Assembly (NCBI GenBank): GCA_002401215.1
Contig: NVSL01000028.1
Span: forward strand, 9,043-18,700
Source: Flavobacteriaceae bacterium
GTDB taxonomy: Bacteria > Bacteroidota > Bacteroidia > Flavobacteriales > Flavobacteriaceae
DNA length: 9,658 nt
Direction: 5' to 3'
In this document: positions 1 through 5,817 of the stretch, piece after piece
Position numbering within the stretch: the first letter of the stretch is position 1
Layout of the letters: every line of letters starts with the position of its first letter
Position numbers and translations under genes: made by a program
The notes under the pieces: model-generated
Told to the model about the DNA's origin: nothing
The model's database searches: none
Seen by the model: only the letters and a program-made list of their open reading frames with translations

Positions 1-487
1 TTACCGAAACAATCGGCGTAATAATATTGGTAGAATCTAAGCGACCGCCCAAACCAACCTCAACCACCGCAATATCAATTTTATGTTTGGCAAAACATTG
101 AAATGCCAACCCCACAGTCATTTCAAAAAATGACAATTTGTTGGACTCAAAAAACGGTTTATTCTCTTCAATGAAACCGGTCACCTCAGCTTCTAAAATC
201 GGTTCACCATTAATCTTTATCCGCTCTCTAAAATCTTTTAAATGTGGTGATGTGTAGAGCCCGACTTTATATCCTGCTTCTTGCAATATCGAAGCAATCA
301 TGTGACTTGTAGAACCTTTTCCGTTGGTGCCTGCTACATGAATCGATTTGAATTTGCTTTCTGGTGTATCGAGATGTTGCGATAATAAGATACTGTTGGT
401 TAAGTCTTTTTTAAAAGCTGTTTTCCCTTGATTTTGATACATGGGTAATTGAGAAAACATCCAATCTAAAGTTGCTAGGTAATTCAT
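1..487 (-). CDS. folC: Folylpolyglutamate synthase / dihydrofolate synthase, N-terminal part (cut by window edge)
   Basis: Cytoplasmic Mur-ligase-family enzyme that adds glutamate to folates in an ATP-dependent reaction; many bacterial versions also convert dihydropteroate to dihydrofolate. Only the first 162 residues are present, from an ATG at 487; the family is usually about 400-430 residues, so more than half lies outside the window. Visible motifs are the ATP-binding loop VAGTNGKGST (residues 51-60), the family motif GLYTSPHL (76-83), FFEMTVGLAF (120-129) and VVEVGLGGRLDSTN (141-154), all in the expected order and spacing. There is no frameshift in the visible part. The gene is on the same strand as exbB-exbD-tonB but is separated from tonB by two lipoprotein genes. 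From memory, tonB and folC lie close together in many Flavobacteriaceae, which makes the intervening genes look inserted. Identity is secure; whether it has dihydrofolate synthase activity cannot be told from this part. Confidence 0.95.
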   Translation of the reverse strand, partial: MNYLATLDWMFSQLPMYQNQGKTAFKKDLTNSILLSQHLDTPESKFKSIHVAGTNGKGSTSHMIASILQEAGYKVGLYTSPHLKDFRERIKINGEPILEAEVTGFIEENKPFFESNKLSFFEMTVGLAFQCFAKHKIDIAVVEVGLGGRLDSTNIITPIVSV

Positions 488-494
488 TTTTGGA

Positions 495-511
495 ACGCTG
501 ATGACGCTGAT
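495..511. repeat. Short tandem duplication ACGCTGATG/ACGCTGATT in front of folC
   Basis: The octamer ACGCTGAT occurs at 495-502 and again at 504-511, a 9-bp tandem unit, 8 nt before the folC start codon (as read on the minus strand). It is followed on the plus strand by a run of six T. It may be a remnant of a dispersed intergenic repeat. No function can be assigned. Nothing else was seen in the 488-569 spacer: no clear -7 box and no hairpin terminator after the lipoprotein gene. Confidence 0.45.
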
Positions 512-569
512 TTTTTATGATACTTGCTAATTTCTTTCCTATTTGAGAATACAATCCCTTTAATAGATA

Positions 570-1277
570 TCAATCTTTCGCTTCCATTTGTCCGTACTCT
601 TTCAACTTTCTAATTTTCTCTTCTAAGTTTGTGTAATCTCCTTCAAAAAATAGTATAAAACTCGAGATAACAAATTTCTTGTCTTCCGTCAAATAAACTT
701 CTAGCCATCGTATCGTTTCCCCTTTTCCTTTTCCAAACATTCCTTTTTTTTCTTTTGGATAAACATATCCAATCAAATACGTATAATCATTTCTATCACC
801 TGCCATTGCAACCCAAAAACTTTTTCCCGTTTTTAAATCTTTAATTTCTATTCTAGGAGAAGATCCTTCTGGCTTCTTTTTTAAATAATCAAGTTGTTCC
901 ATCCAAGGGAATTTCTCAAATTCGGAAACGAAATTATTATAATCAGTTTTACCTTTCTTATCAAACTTTTCTAGCTCATATCCTGCCATTTTCACTTTCC
1001 AACTAAAACTGCTTTCTATATTTTCTTTGATCTCTTCGCTATTATCCTCAACGGTTTCTTCATTATCATTTTTTATTGGCTCACTATTCTCTTCAGTACT
1101 TTTATTATTGCTTTTCACTTCCTCACTATCATCAATAATATTTTCGTCACTGTCAATTATTTTTTCTGTTTTATCAATACTGTTTTCATCAATATCTTTA
1201 GGCTTATCATTCTTATTTGAACAAGAAACTAAGAGTAATAAAAAAACGGATACTACTATTATTTTTTGATTCTTCAT
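570..1277 (-). CDS. Predicted lipoprotein with acidic Asn/Glu/Asp/Ser linker and unknown C-terminal domain
   Basis: Function not recognised. The 235-residue product starts with a type II signal peptide: positively charged start, hydrophobic segment at residues 6-17, and lipobox LVSC with the lipidated cysteine at 19. Residues 20-90 form a hydrophilic, strongly acidic low-complexity linker rich in E, D, N, S, K and I, probably disordered. From about 91 (SFSWKVKMAG) to 235 there is a compact, mixed alpha/beta-looking domain with several aromatic residues (FPWMEQLDYL 123-132, SFWVAMAG 153-160, YLIGYVYP 167-174, RWLEVYL 190-196) and a charged helical C-terminus. This suggests a membrane-anchored globular domain held away from the membrane by a flexible tether. 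The ATG at 1277 follows the repeat boundary by 24 nt; the reading frame is intact. It has no relation to its neighbours folC or tonB and may be accessory cargo. A single-gene immunity or envelope protein is possible, but nothing here proves it. Confidence 0.75.
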   Translation of the reverse strand: MKNQKIIVVSVFLLLLVSCSNKNDKPKDIDENSIDKTEKIIDSDENIIDDSEEVKSNNKSTEENSEPIKNDNEETVEDNSEEIKENIESSFSWKVKMAGYELEKFDKKGKTDYNNFVSEFEKFPWMEQLDYLKKKPEGSSPRIEIKDLKTGKSFWVAMAGDRNDYTYLIGYVYPKEKKGMFGKGKGETIRWLEVYLTEDKKFVISSFILFFEGDYTNLEEKIRKLKEYGQMEAKD

Positions 1278-1293
1278 CTTTTTGTTATTGTTT

Positions 1294-1514
1294 GTTACAA
1301 CGGTATTGGTTATGATTGCGTTGTGGATTGACAGTTTTGTTTGGCCTTCACACCGAGTGTGCCGAAATCTAACCGCAAAGGTGCTGAGGTACTTTTTAGG
1401 CCAAATAAAAACTGTAACAACGAATGTTTCATAATTTGTTCTAAAGTTTAAATATAGTTCTTAATTTTACTTTTTACCGCTAAACCACAATGAATTATAA
1501 CCGGTGTTGGCAAA
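1294..1514. repeat. 221-bp nested imperfect palindrome between two lipoprotein genes (attC-like or hairpin element)
   Basis: The outer arms are GGTTATGATTGCGTTGTGG at 1308-1326 and CCACAATGAATTATAACC at 1485-1502. The second is the reverse complement of the first at about 16 of 18 positions with one gap. The arms continue outward as GTTACAACGG (1294-1303) and CCGGTGTTGGCAAA (1501-1514). Inner arms and a small central hairpin lie inside (separate entry). The 1416-1484 stretch between the inner and outer right arms is AT-rich with no visible gene. The element fills nearly all of the space between the two lipoprotein genes. It could be a recombination site, a terminator or a dispersed flavobacterial intergenic repeat; sequence alone does not decide. 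Confidence 0.7.
1331..1415. repeat. Inner inverted repeat with central hairpin
   Basis: ACAGTTTTGTTTGGCC (1331-1346) pairs with GGCCAAATAAAAACTGT (1399-1415): 15 paired positions around a one- or two-base internal bulge. The loop contains a perfect small hairpin, CACAC-CGA-GTGTG (1349-1361), and a GC-richer stretch with AACCGCAAAGG (1371-1381). It is nested inside the outer palindrome, so the whole region could fold as one long cruciform or single-stranded hairpin. Confidence 0.7.
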
Positions 1515-1526
1515 TCGTTTTTTATT

Positions 1527-2051
1527 CTATTTTGTTATTTTACTGTTTCCTTTTATGTAGGCAATATCTGGGCGTGACTTGTTTATAAAAATACTCACAG
1601 TGTCTCCTTCCTTTATTTTTTTATCTACTAATTTTTGATGCCTTAAATATCTTTTCCCTTTGTAAGAATAATTAAATTTACAATCATTGCTGTTGAAAAA
1701 ATCGTTTAAATGATTCCAAGAAACAAACGCTTTGGAACTAGCGTATTTTAAAGTGTCTTCAATTATTGGTGCAGTAAAATGTACTTTAACATCTTCGATG
1801 TCATCTTTGTTGTAAGTAATCCAATATTTTTCTCCAACTCTTAATTTTGAGATTTTATGGATATAATACCCCACTCTTTCAGTATTAGTTGTGTCCTTAA
1901 ATTTAAATCTAACTGAGCCTGAATTACTATGTAGAATTTTAATTATTTCACCCTTTGCATAAATTCTCTTATGCTTTGGAATCGGTTTTTTACATGCTAA
2001 TAAAAGAACCAGTGTTAAAAGTGCTATAAAATAGGGTTGTGTACTTCTCAT
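1527..2051 (-). CDS. Predicted small lipoprotein with two similar beta-rich halves, function unknown
   Basis: Not recognised as a named gene. The preferred start is the ATG at 2051 (174 residues). The frame can be extended to a TTG at 2075, but that would place the start inside the 9-bp inverted repeat and add eight polar residues ahead of the signal peptide. The product has a type II signal peptide (hydrophobic residues 8-18) with lipobox LLAC and lipidated cysteine at 20, followed by a basic stretch, KKPIPKHKR. Two halves look alike. Roughly residues 34-91 (ending in VGEKYWITYNKDDIEDVKV) and 127-168 (ending in EGDTVSIFINKSRPDIAYI) both run beta strand, short loop, 'G-(E/D)-x-(Y/V)-x-I' strand, then an Asp-containing turn. 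This resembles the small beta-barrel repeat of DUF3592-like proteins, by impression only. The gene is bracketed by GTTGGCAAA at 1506-1514 and TTTGCCAAC at 2068-2076, and lies 53 nt after tonB with no visible terminator, so read-through from tonB is likely. Confidence 0.72.
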   Translation of the reverse strand: MRSTQPYFIALLTLVLLLACKKPIPKHKRIYAKGEIIKILHSNSGSVRFKFKDTTNTERVGYYIHKISKLRVGEKYWITYNKDDIEDVKVHFTAPIIEDTLKYASSKAFVSWNHLNDFFNSNDCKFNYSYKGKRYLRHQKLVDKKIKEGDTVSIFINKSRPDIAYIKGNSKITK

Positions 2052-2076
2052 TTTAGTTTTGGTAATGTTTGCCAAC
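2052..2076 (-). repeat. Cassette-boundary motif immediately upstream of lipoprotein gene
   Basis: Read on the minus strand, this 25-nt segment starts GTTGGCAAACATTACC and ends at the ATG. Its first nine bases are the exact reverse complement of the sequence that follows the gene at 1506-1514. The other lipoprotein gene is preceded by a similar 24-nt segment (1301 down to 1278) that starts GTTGTAACAAACAATAAC. The two leaders align as GTTG(TAA/G)CAAACA(A/T)(T)A(A/C)C plus an A-rich tail. Confidence 0.55.
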
Positions 2077-2104
2077 TCCTTATATCATTATCACCTTCAC
2101 TACC

Positions 2105-3007
2105 CTAATTAGAAAGCGAAAAGCGATATTTAATAATTCCTATTTGTTTAACTCCCGCATTAGAATCTGCTTGCCATTTGGTTTTTAAAGCTGCTTCCTT
2201 TGCTTTTGAAAGTAAACAATCTGCAGTATTTGTAGAACCTTTTGTACCCGCAATAGCTTTGATAACTTTACCAGACCTATCAACTTCTATAGTCACAATT
2301 ACCAACCCTTCTTCGTTACATTCGTAAGCAGGTTTAGGTTTGTTTATTGGTCTTCTACTTCCTAATTGATAGTCGCCTCCGCCACCACTTCCTCCATTAC
2401 CGTAGTAACCAGATGCGTTGGGGTCGCCATTTTTATTTCCTTTATCTCCACTAATAGTATCATCTCCTTCACCACCCGATGTTCCGTCAGCAGTATTTAA
2501 TCCACCCATCATCGCATCTAATTGACGCTTTTTATCTTCCTGTTCTTTTTTAATTCTATCAGCTTCTTCTTGCGCTTTTCTTTCAGCATCCGCTTTTTCT
2601 TTCGCGATTTTATCTGCCTCAACTTTCGCCTCACGTTCAGCCTCTTCTAATTTCTTTTTTTCAGCTTCTGCCTTTTTTATTTTGATAGATTCTTCTGACT
2701 CACTCGTCAACACATCTTCAGCCGGAGCACCATCAGGAACAACTTCTTCTATCTTTTCTTCAACCACTTCTTCGGGAATAGTTTCTTCTTTTTTAACTTC
2801 TGGTTTTACCTCAGTCTTTACAGGTTTTGTAGGCTGAATGTTTCCACTCCCAACATTTGAGGTTCCAAAATTTACTGCAATTCCAGACTCAATTGGTGGA
2901 TCCATATATTTTAATCCAAAAAAGAAAATCAGCAATAACAACAAGATCATAAGGATAGCTGTTATAGTTGCAGATTTACGTTTGTGTATGGTGTCTAGAA
3001 GTTTCAC
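2105..3007 (-). CDS. tonB: TonB/TolA-like energy transducer
   Basis: Inner-membrane-anchored periplasmic protein that should pass energy from the ExbB/ExbD proton channel to outer-membrane TonB-dependent (SusC-type and siderophore) transporters. It has 300 residues. A short cytoplasmic N-terminus is followed by one membrane segment at about 13-31. Next come a Pro/Val/Glu/Lys-rich region (60-100), a long charged, probably coiled-coil stretch rich in K, A and E (101-163, TolA-like), a Gly/Asp/Asn-rich flexible region (168-216), and a C-terminal domain (about 218-300). The C-terminal domain contains EEGLVIVTIEVDRSGKVIKA (232-251) and ends in a KYRFSL strand. Two cysteines (230 and 264) could form a periplasmic disulfide; this is an inference. 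The start codon is GTG (3007-3005). No ATG lies upstream in frame close enough, and the next Met (20) falls inside the membrane segment. It follows exbD by 128 nt containing heptad repeats. Confidence 0.9.
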   Translation of the reverse strand: MKLLDTIHKRKSATITAILMILLLLLIFFFGLKYMDPPIESGIAVNFGTSNVGSGNIQPTKPVKTEVKPEVKKEETIPEEVVEEKIEEVVPDGAPAEDVLTSESEESIKIKKAEAEKKKLEEAEREAKVEADKIAKEKADAERKAQEEADRIKKEQEDKKRQLDAMMGGLNTADGTSGGEGDDTISGDKGNKNGDPNASGYYGNGGSGGGGDYQLGSRRPINKPKPAYECNEEGLVIVTIEVDRSGKVIKAIAGTKGSTNTADCLLSKAKEAALKTKWQADSNAGVKQIGIIKYRFSLSN

Positions 3008-3020
3008 TTTTTTGTTTTTG

Positions 3021-3135
3021 GTTGATGGTTGTTAGTTGGTGGTTGATAGTTGATAGTTGGTGGTTGGTGGTTGGTGGTTGAATGTTTTATTTATTATTTG
3101 GGATTTAGGATTTGGCACTTGATATTTGATGATTA
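3021..3135. repeat. Period-7 low-complexity tract filling the exbD-tonB spacer
   Basis: Nine consecutive heptamers of form GTTGNNN run from 3021 to 3083 (GTTGATG, GTTGTTA, GTTGGTG, GTTGATA twice, GTTGGTG three times, GTTGAAT). After an AT-rich interruption, five more looser heptamers (GGATTTA, GGATTTG, GCACTTG, ATATTTG, ATGATTA) run from 3101 to 3135, ending exactly at the exbD stop codon. On the transcribed minus strand this gives a CAAC-rich, weakly structured leader in front of the tonB GTG start. A slippage origin is likely. Confidence 0.8.
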
Positions 3136-3522
3136 TTACTTCGGTCTCACCGCAAGAATCACCTTAAAATGATTTCTATTGGCAATATCCATCACCAAAA
3201 CAGCATCTTCAATTGGTACACCTTCTTCGGCTCTCAACATTACGGTTGGCTTGTCTTGACCTGCTAATAATTTCCGAAGCTCTTCTTCAATATCTTTTTC
3301 TGCTACCTTATTATTATTGATATAAAACTTCGCATTCTTTTTAATACTCACCGCAACATTTTTTGTGTTGGTCGATTTTCCTTTTGCTTTTGGCAAAATC
3401 ATATCCAAGGCATTCGGCGCATTCGATGTCAGCATAAAAAACACCAACAATAAGAACACAATGTCTGTCATTGAACTCATACTAAATTCTGGACTTACTT
3501 TATTTCTTCCTTTAAATTTCAT
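3136..3522 (-). CDS. exbD: ExbD/TolR-family biopolymer transport protein
   Basis: Proton-channel subunit that works with ExbB to energise TonB. It has 128 residues, slightly shorter than the roughly 140 usual in proteobacteria. A short cytoplasmic N-terminus (MKFKGRNKVSPEFSMSSM) leads into one membrane segment (17-33). That segment carries the essential aspartate at residue 20 in the motif SMTDIVFLLLVFFMLTS; this corresponds to the proton-carrying Asp25 of E. coli ExbD. The periplasmic domain follows (about 40-128), with the typical pattern VAVSIKKNAKFYINNNKV, then a helix (IEEELRKLLAG), PTVMLRAEE and a final strand. The ATG at 3522 is the only reasonable start. It lies 78 nt after exbB and 128 nt before tonB, the expected order. 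Confidence 0.94.
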   Translation of the reverse strand: MKFKGRNKVSPEFSMSSMTDIVFLLLVFFMLTSNAPNALDMILPKAKGKSTNTKNVAVSIKKNAKFYINNNKVAEKDIEEELRKLLAGQDKPTVMLRAEEGVPIEDAVLVMDIANRNHFKVILAVRPK

Positions 3523-3526
3523 ATTG

Positions 3527-3564
3527 AATTGAAAGATTAAATGATTTAATAATTGAAAGATTAA
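3527..3564. repeat. 14-bp direct repeat in the exbB-exbD spacer
   Basis: AATTGAAAGATTAA occurs exactly at 3527-3540 and 3551-3564, a 24-bp period, inside a very AT-rich 78-nt spacer. The rest of the spacer repeats related words (TTCAATTG, TTGAATTC). It looks like an AT-rich expansion in the intergenic space and is not a recognised regulatory site. Confidence 0.65.
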
Positions 3565-3600
3565 TTTTTGAATATTTTAATTCTTCAATTGTTGAATTCA

Positions 3601-4284
3601 TTAAATTGGTTCGTTTAATAAATCTAAAAACTCCACCGCTTTGGCTTCCATTTTATGTACCACTTTATTGGTTTTAACTACCAAGTGATTGTAAGCAATA
3701 TAAGCGATAATCCCAACGATTAATCCTGCAACAGTTGTTGTCATGGCAACATTTATTCCTCCTGCCAATGCCCCCATATCTGCTTGACCTCCGCTAGTAG
3801 CCATTTCATGAAATGCTAAAATCATCCCGATTACGGTTCCTAAGAAACCAATCATCGGAGCGGCACCTGCAACAGTTGCCAAAATACTCACGTTTTTTTC
3901 TAGCTTATAAACTTCTAAAGTTCCTGCACTTTCTATGGCAGTATTGATATCATCTAAAGGTTTCCCAATTCTCGAAATTCCTTTTTCTATCAATCTCGCT
4001 TCGGGTGAATTTGTTTGGATACACAACATTTTTGCAGCATCCAATTTACCATTCGATACGTTGTCTTTAATTTGATTCATAAAATTATCATCCGTTTTAG
4101 AAACTGAATTAATTGCAAATACACGTTCAAAATAAATATAGAGCGCAGCAATTAACATCACCATTAATATGGCAATAATTACTCGGCCACCAATACCACC
4201 ATCCATAATAAGGTTATAGATTGATAATGTTTTTTCTTCTGATAAAGCTTCTTCTAATACTTCTTGTGCTTCTTGTTGCATCAT
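3601..4284 (-). CDS. exbB: MotA/TolQ/ExbB-family proton channel protein
   Basis: Inner-membrane channel subunit that forms, with ExbD, the proton-driven motor for TonB. It has 227 residues, the normal ExbB length. Three membrane segments are visible: about 34-53, 133-158 and 173-200. A cytoplasmic domain lies between the first and second, and a short cytoplasmic tail follows the third. The hallmark GAAPMIGFLGTVIGMI motif (140-155) is in segment 2. The Thr-rich AMTTTVAGLIVGI (180-192) is in segment 3; Thr150 and Thr182-184 are at places where family members have polar pore residues. The N-terminus (1-20) is acidic and soluble. Two adjacent ATGs (4284 and 4281) are both possible; the first is used. 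The gene is preceded by the nhaD terminator, so it should have its own promoter in 4285-4347, but no convincing TANNTTTG box is visible there. Confidence 0.95.
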   Translation of the reverse strand: MMQQEAQEVLEEALSEEKTLSIYNLIMDGGIGGRVIIAILMVMLIAALYIYFERVFAINSVSKTDDNFMNQIKDNVSNGKLDAAKMLCIQTNSPEARLIEKGISRIGKPLDDINTAIESAGTLEVYKLEKNVSILATVAGAAPMIGFLGTVIGMILAFHEMATSGGQADMGALAGGINVAMTTTVAGLIVGIIAYIAYNHLVVKTNKVVHKMEAKAVEFLDLLNEPI

Positions 4285-4347
4285 TTATAAATGTTTAATT
4301 CTGTTCTTGTAACGGAATAGTTTATTTGAAATTGTAAATATGATTGT

Positions 4348-4377
4348 AAAAAAAAATCCGAGAAAAAACTCGGATTT
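4348..4377 (-). terminator. Rho-independent terminator after nhaD
   Basis: A perfect 9-bp stem, AAATCCGAG (4354-4362) with CTCGGATTT (4369-4377), encloses a six-base loop. On the minus strand the hairpin is followed by nine T residues (4356-4348). It begins 7 nt after the nhaD stop codon and separates nhaD transcription from exbB. Confidence 0.92.
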
Positions 4378-4383
4378 AATTTT

Positions 4384-5751
4384 TTAACCTATCAGGGCAC
4401 GCATCCCTATAAAGGCTATGGAGCCGAAAACAAATCCGACCGCCGCTAACCACGCAATATTTTTAAAGTACCAGAAAAAATCTATTTTTTCCATCCCCAT
4501 TGCAACAACTCCCGCTGCTGACCCGATGATTAACATGCTACCTCCTGTACCCGCAGAAAACGCAACGAAATGCCATAACGGACTGTCGATTGGTTCTTGA
4601 AACATCCCCATACTTGCTGCAACTAATGGCACATTATCAACTACTGCTGAGCCTACTCCTAATAACATCACAACAACATCAGTATTTGGTATAATTGCTT
4701 TTAAATGTTCTGCTCCTATAAATAACATCCCCAGCGTTTCTAAAGCTGCAACTGCCATTAATATCCCAAAGAAAAACAACACACTTGGCATTTCAATTTT
4801 TGATAATGACGCATGTACCGGACTGTGATGCCCTTGAGAATCATCACCTTCTTGATCAACTACATGAGAAATACTAAACTCTGATCTACTATATATTTCA
4901 GCAAAAGCTCCAACAACTGATAATGACAACATCATCCCCACATAAGGTGGTAAATGTGTAATTGTTTTAAAGAATGGAACGAAAATAATAGCGCCTAAAC
5001 CAATATATAACATCGTTGCCCCATATTTATTAGCAGATCCTTTTACCTTTTCAACCATTGGAATTTCTCCTTGAAATGGTTTCATAAACGAAGCAATAAA
5101 TACTGGAACAATCATACAAACTAATGAAGGAATTACAAGATGTTCTATCAATCCTGCTGCGGTAACTTTTTTACCAATCCAAAGCATTGTTGTTGTTACA
5201 TCTCCAATCGGCGACCACGCACCACCTGCATTTGCAGCAATAATAATTAAACCCGCAAACCAAAGTCGCGTATTTCTATCATTAATAATTTTTTGAAGAA
5301 TCGTAATCAATACAATCGTCGCTGTTAAATTGTCGATAATTGCTGAAAGAATAAATGCTAAAATTGCAAAAATCCATAATAATTTTTTCTTGTTTTTTGT
5401 CTTTATAAAATTCTTAAAAGTTGCAAACCCATCAAAATAATCAATGATTTCTACAATGGTCATTGCTCCTAACAAGAAGAAAAGAATCTCAGCGGTTTTA
5501 CCAAGATGATGCAATAAAGTTTCTTCTAAAAGGTGGTGTTTTTCTTCGGATAGAAATCCTGAGAAACCATCAACCAACGCGTGCTTCCCCGAATCGAACC
5601 AATTGGGAAAATTATCTAATCCAAGTGCCACCAATGCCCAAAGAATTGCCATCATAGCAAGGGCAGGAATTAATTTGTCTAATTTTAAGTTGTGTTCTAG
5701 CGCAATCGCTAAATATCCAATAATGAATATGATAATAATTAAGGTTTCCAT
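4384..5751 (-). CDS. nhaD: NhaD-type Na+/H+ antiporter
   Basis: Inner-membrane antiporter that exports Na+ (and possibly Li+) in exchange for H+, giving salt and alkaline pH tolerance. It has 455 residues with many hydrophobic segments, typical of the NhaD branch of the ion-transporter superfamily. Key motifs are SAIIDNLTATIV (136-147, with Asp140-Asn141) and NAGGAWSPIGDVTTTMLWI (174-192, with Asp184 and Thr186-188). The second half repeats the inverted-symmetry feature as SAVVDNVPL (368-376). There is a His-rich loop (72-82, two HH pairs) and a hydrophilic, His/Asp-containing loop (about 289-320); either might sense pH or ions, which is speculation. The start is the ATG at 5751. It follows anmK by 66 nt with its own -7-like box, and is followed by a strong terminator. 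Position next to exbBD fits a cluster concerned with ion gradients across the inner membrane. Confidence 0.94.
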   Translation of the reverse strand: METLIIIIFIIGYLAIALEHNLKLDKLIPALAMMAILWALVALGLDNFPNWFDSGKHALVDGFSGFLSEEKHHLLEETLLHHLGKTAEILFFLLGAMTIVEIIDYFDGFATFKNFIKTKNKKKLLWIFAILAFILSAIIDNLTATIVLITILQKIINDRNTRLWFAGLIIIAANAGGAWSPIGDVTTTMLWIGKKVTAAGLIEHLVIPSLVCMIVPVFIASFMKPFQGEIPMVEKVKGSANKYGATMLYIGLGAIIFVPFFKTITHLPPYVGMMLSLSVVGAFAEIYSRSEFSISHVVDQEGDDSQGHHSPVHASLSKIEMPSVLFFFGILMAVAALETLGMLFIGAEHLKAIIPNTDVVVMLLGVGSAVVDNVPLVAASMGMFQEPIDSPLWHFVAFSAGTGGSMLIIGSAAGVVAMGMEKIDFFWYFKNIAWLAAVGFVFGSIAFIGMRALIG

Positions 5752-5809
5752 ACGATAGTTTTATGAAGTTTTAAATTGATTTGATACGTTATTTTCAAAA
5801 ACAATGACA

Positions 5810-5817
5810 CAAATATA
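5810..5817 (-). promoter_or_regulatory. Putative -7 box (TATATTTG) for nhaD
   Basis: The minus strand reads TATATTTG, a perfect match to the Bacteroidota -7 consensus TANNTTTG, directly after the anmK stop codon. It would give a leader of about 50 nt for nhaD. A TTTG -33 box at the usual distance is not evident, so support is partial. Confidence 0.5.

Noticed and set aside
1027..1269. Plus-strand open frame of 80 codons, rich in Ser, Leu and Phe
   Set aside because: It is antisense to the acidic low-complexity linker of the minus-strand lipoprotein; the Ser/Leu bias is the mirror of that linker.
1294..1514. Classical integron attC site
   Set aside because: The core boxes do not match RYYYAAC/GTTRRRY fully, the element is unusually long and no integrase is visible; kept only as an 'attC-like' hypothesis.
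2052..2075. Longer start (TTG at 2075) for the upstream lipoprotein
   Set aside because: It would begin inside the repeat boundary and add eight polar residues ahead of a normal signal peptide; the ATG at 2051 is better.
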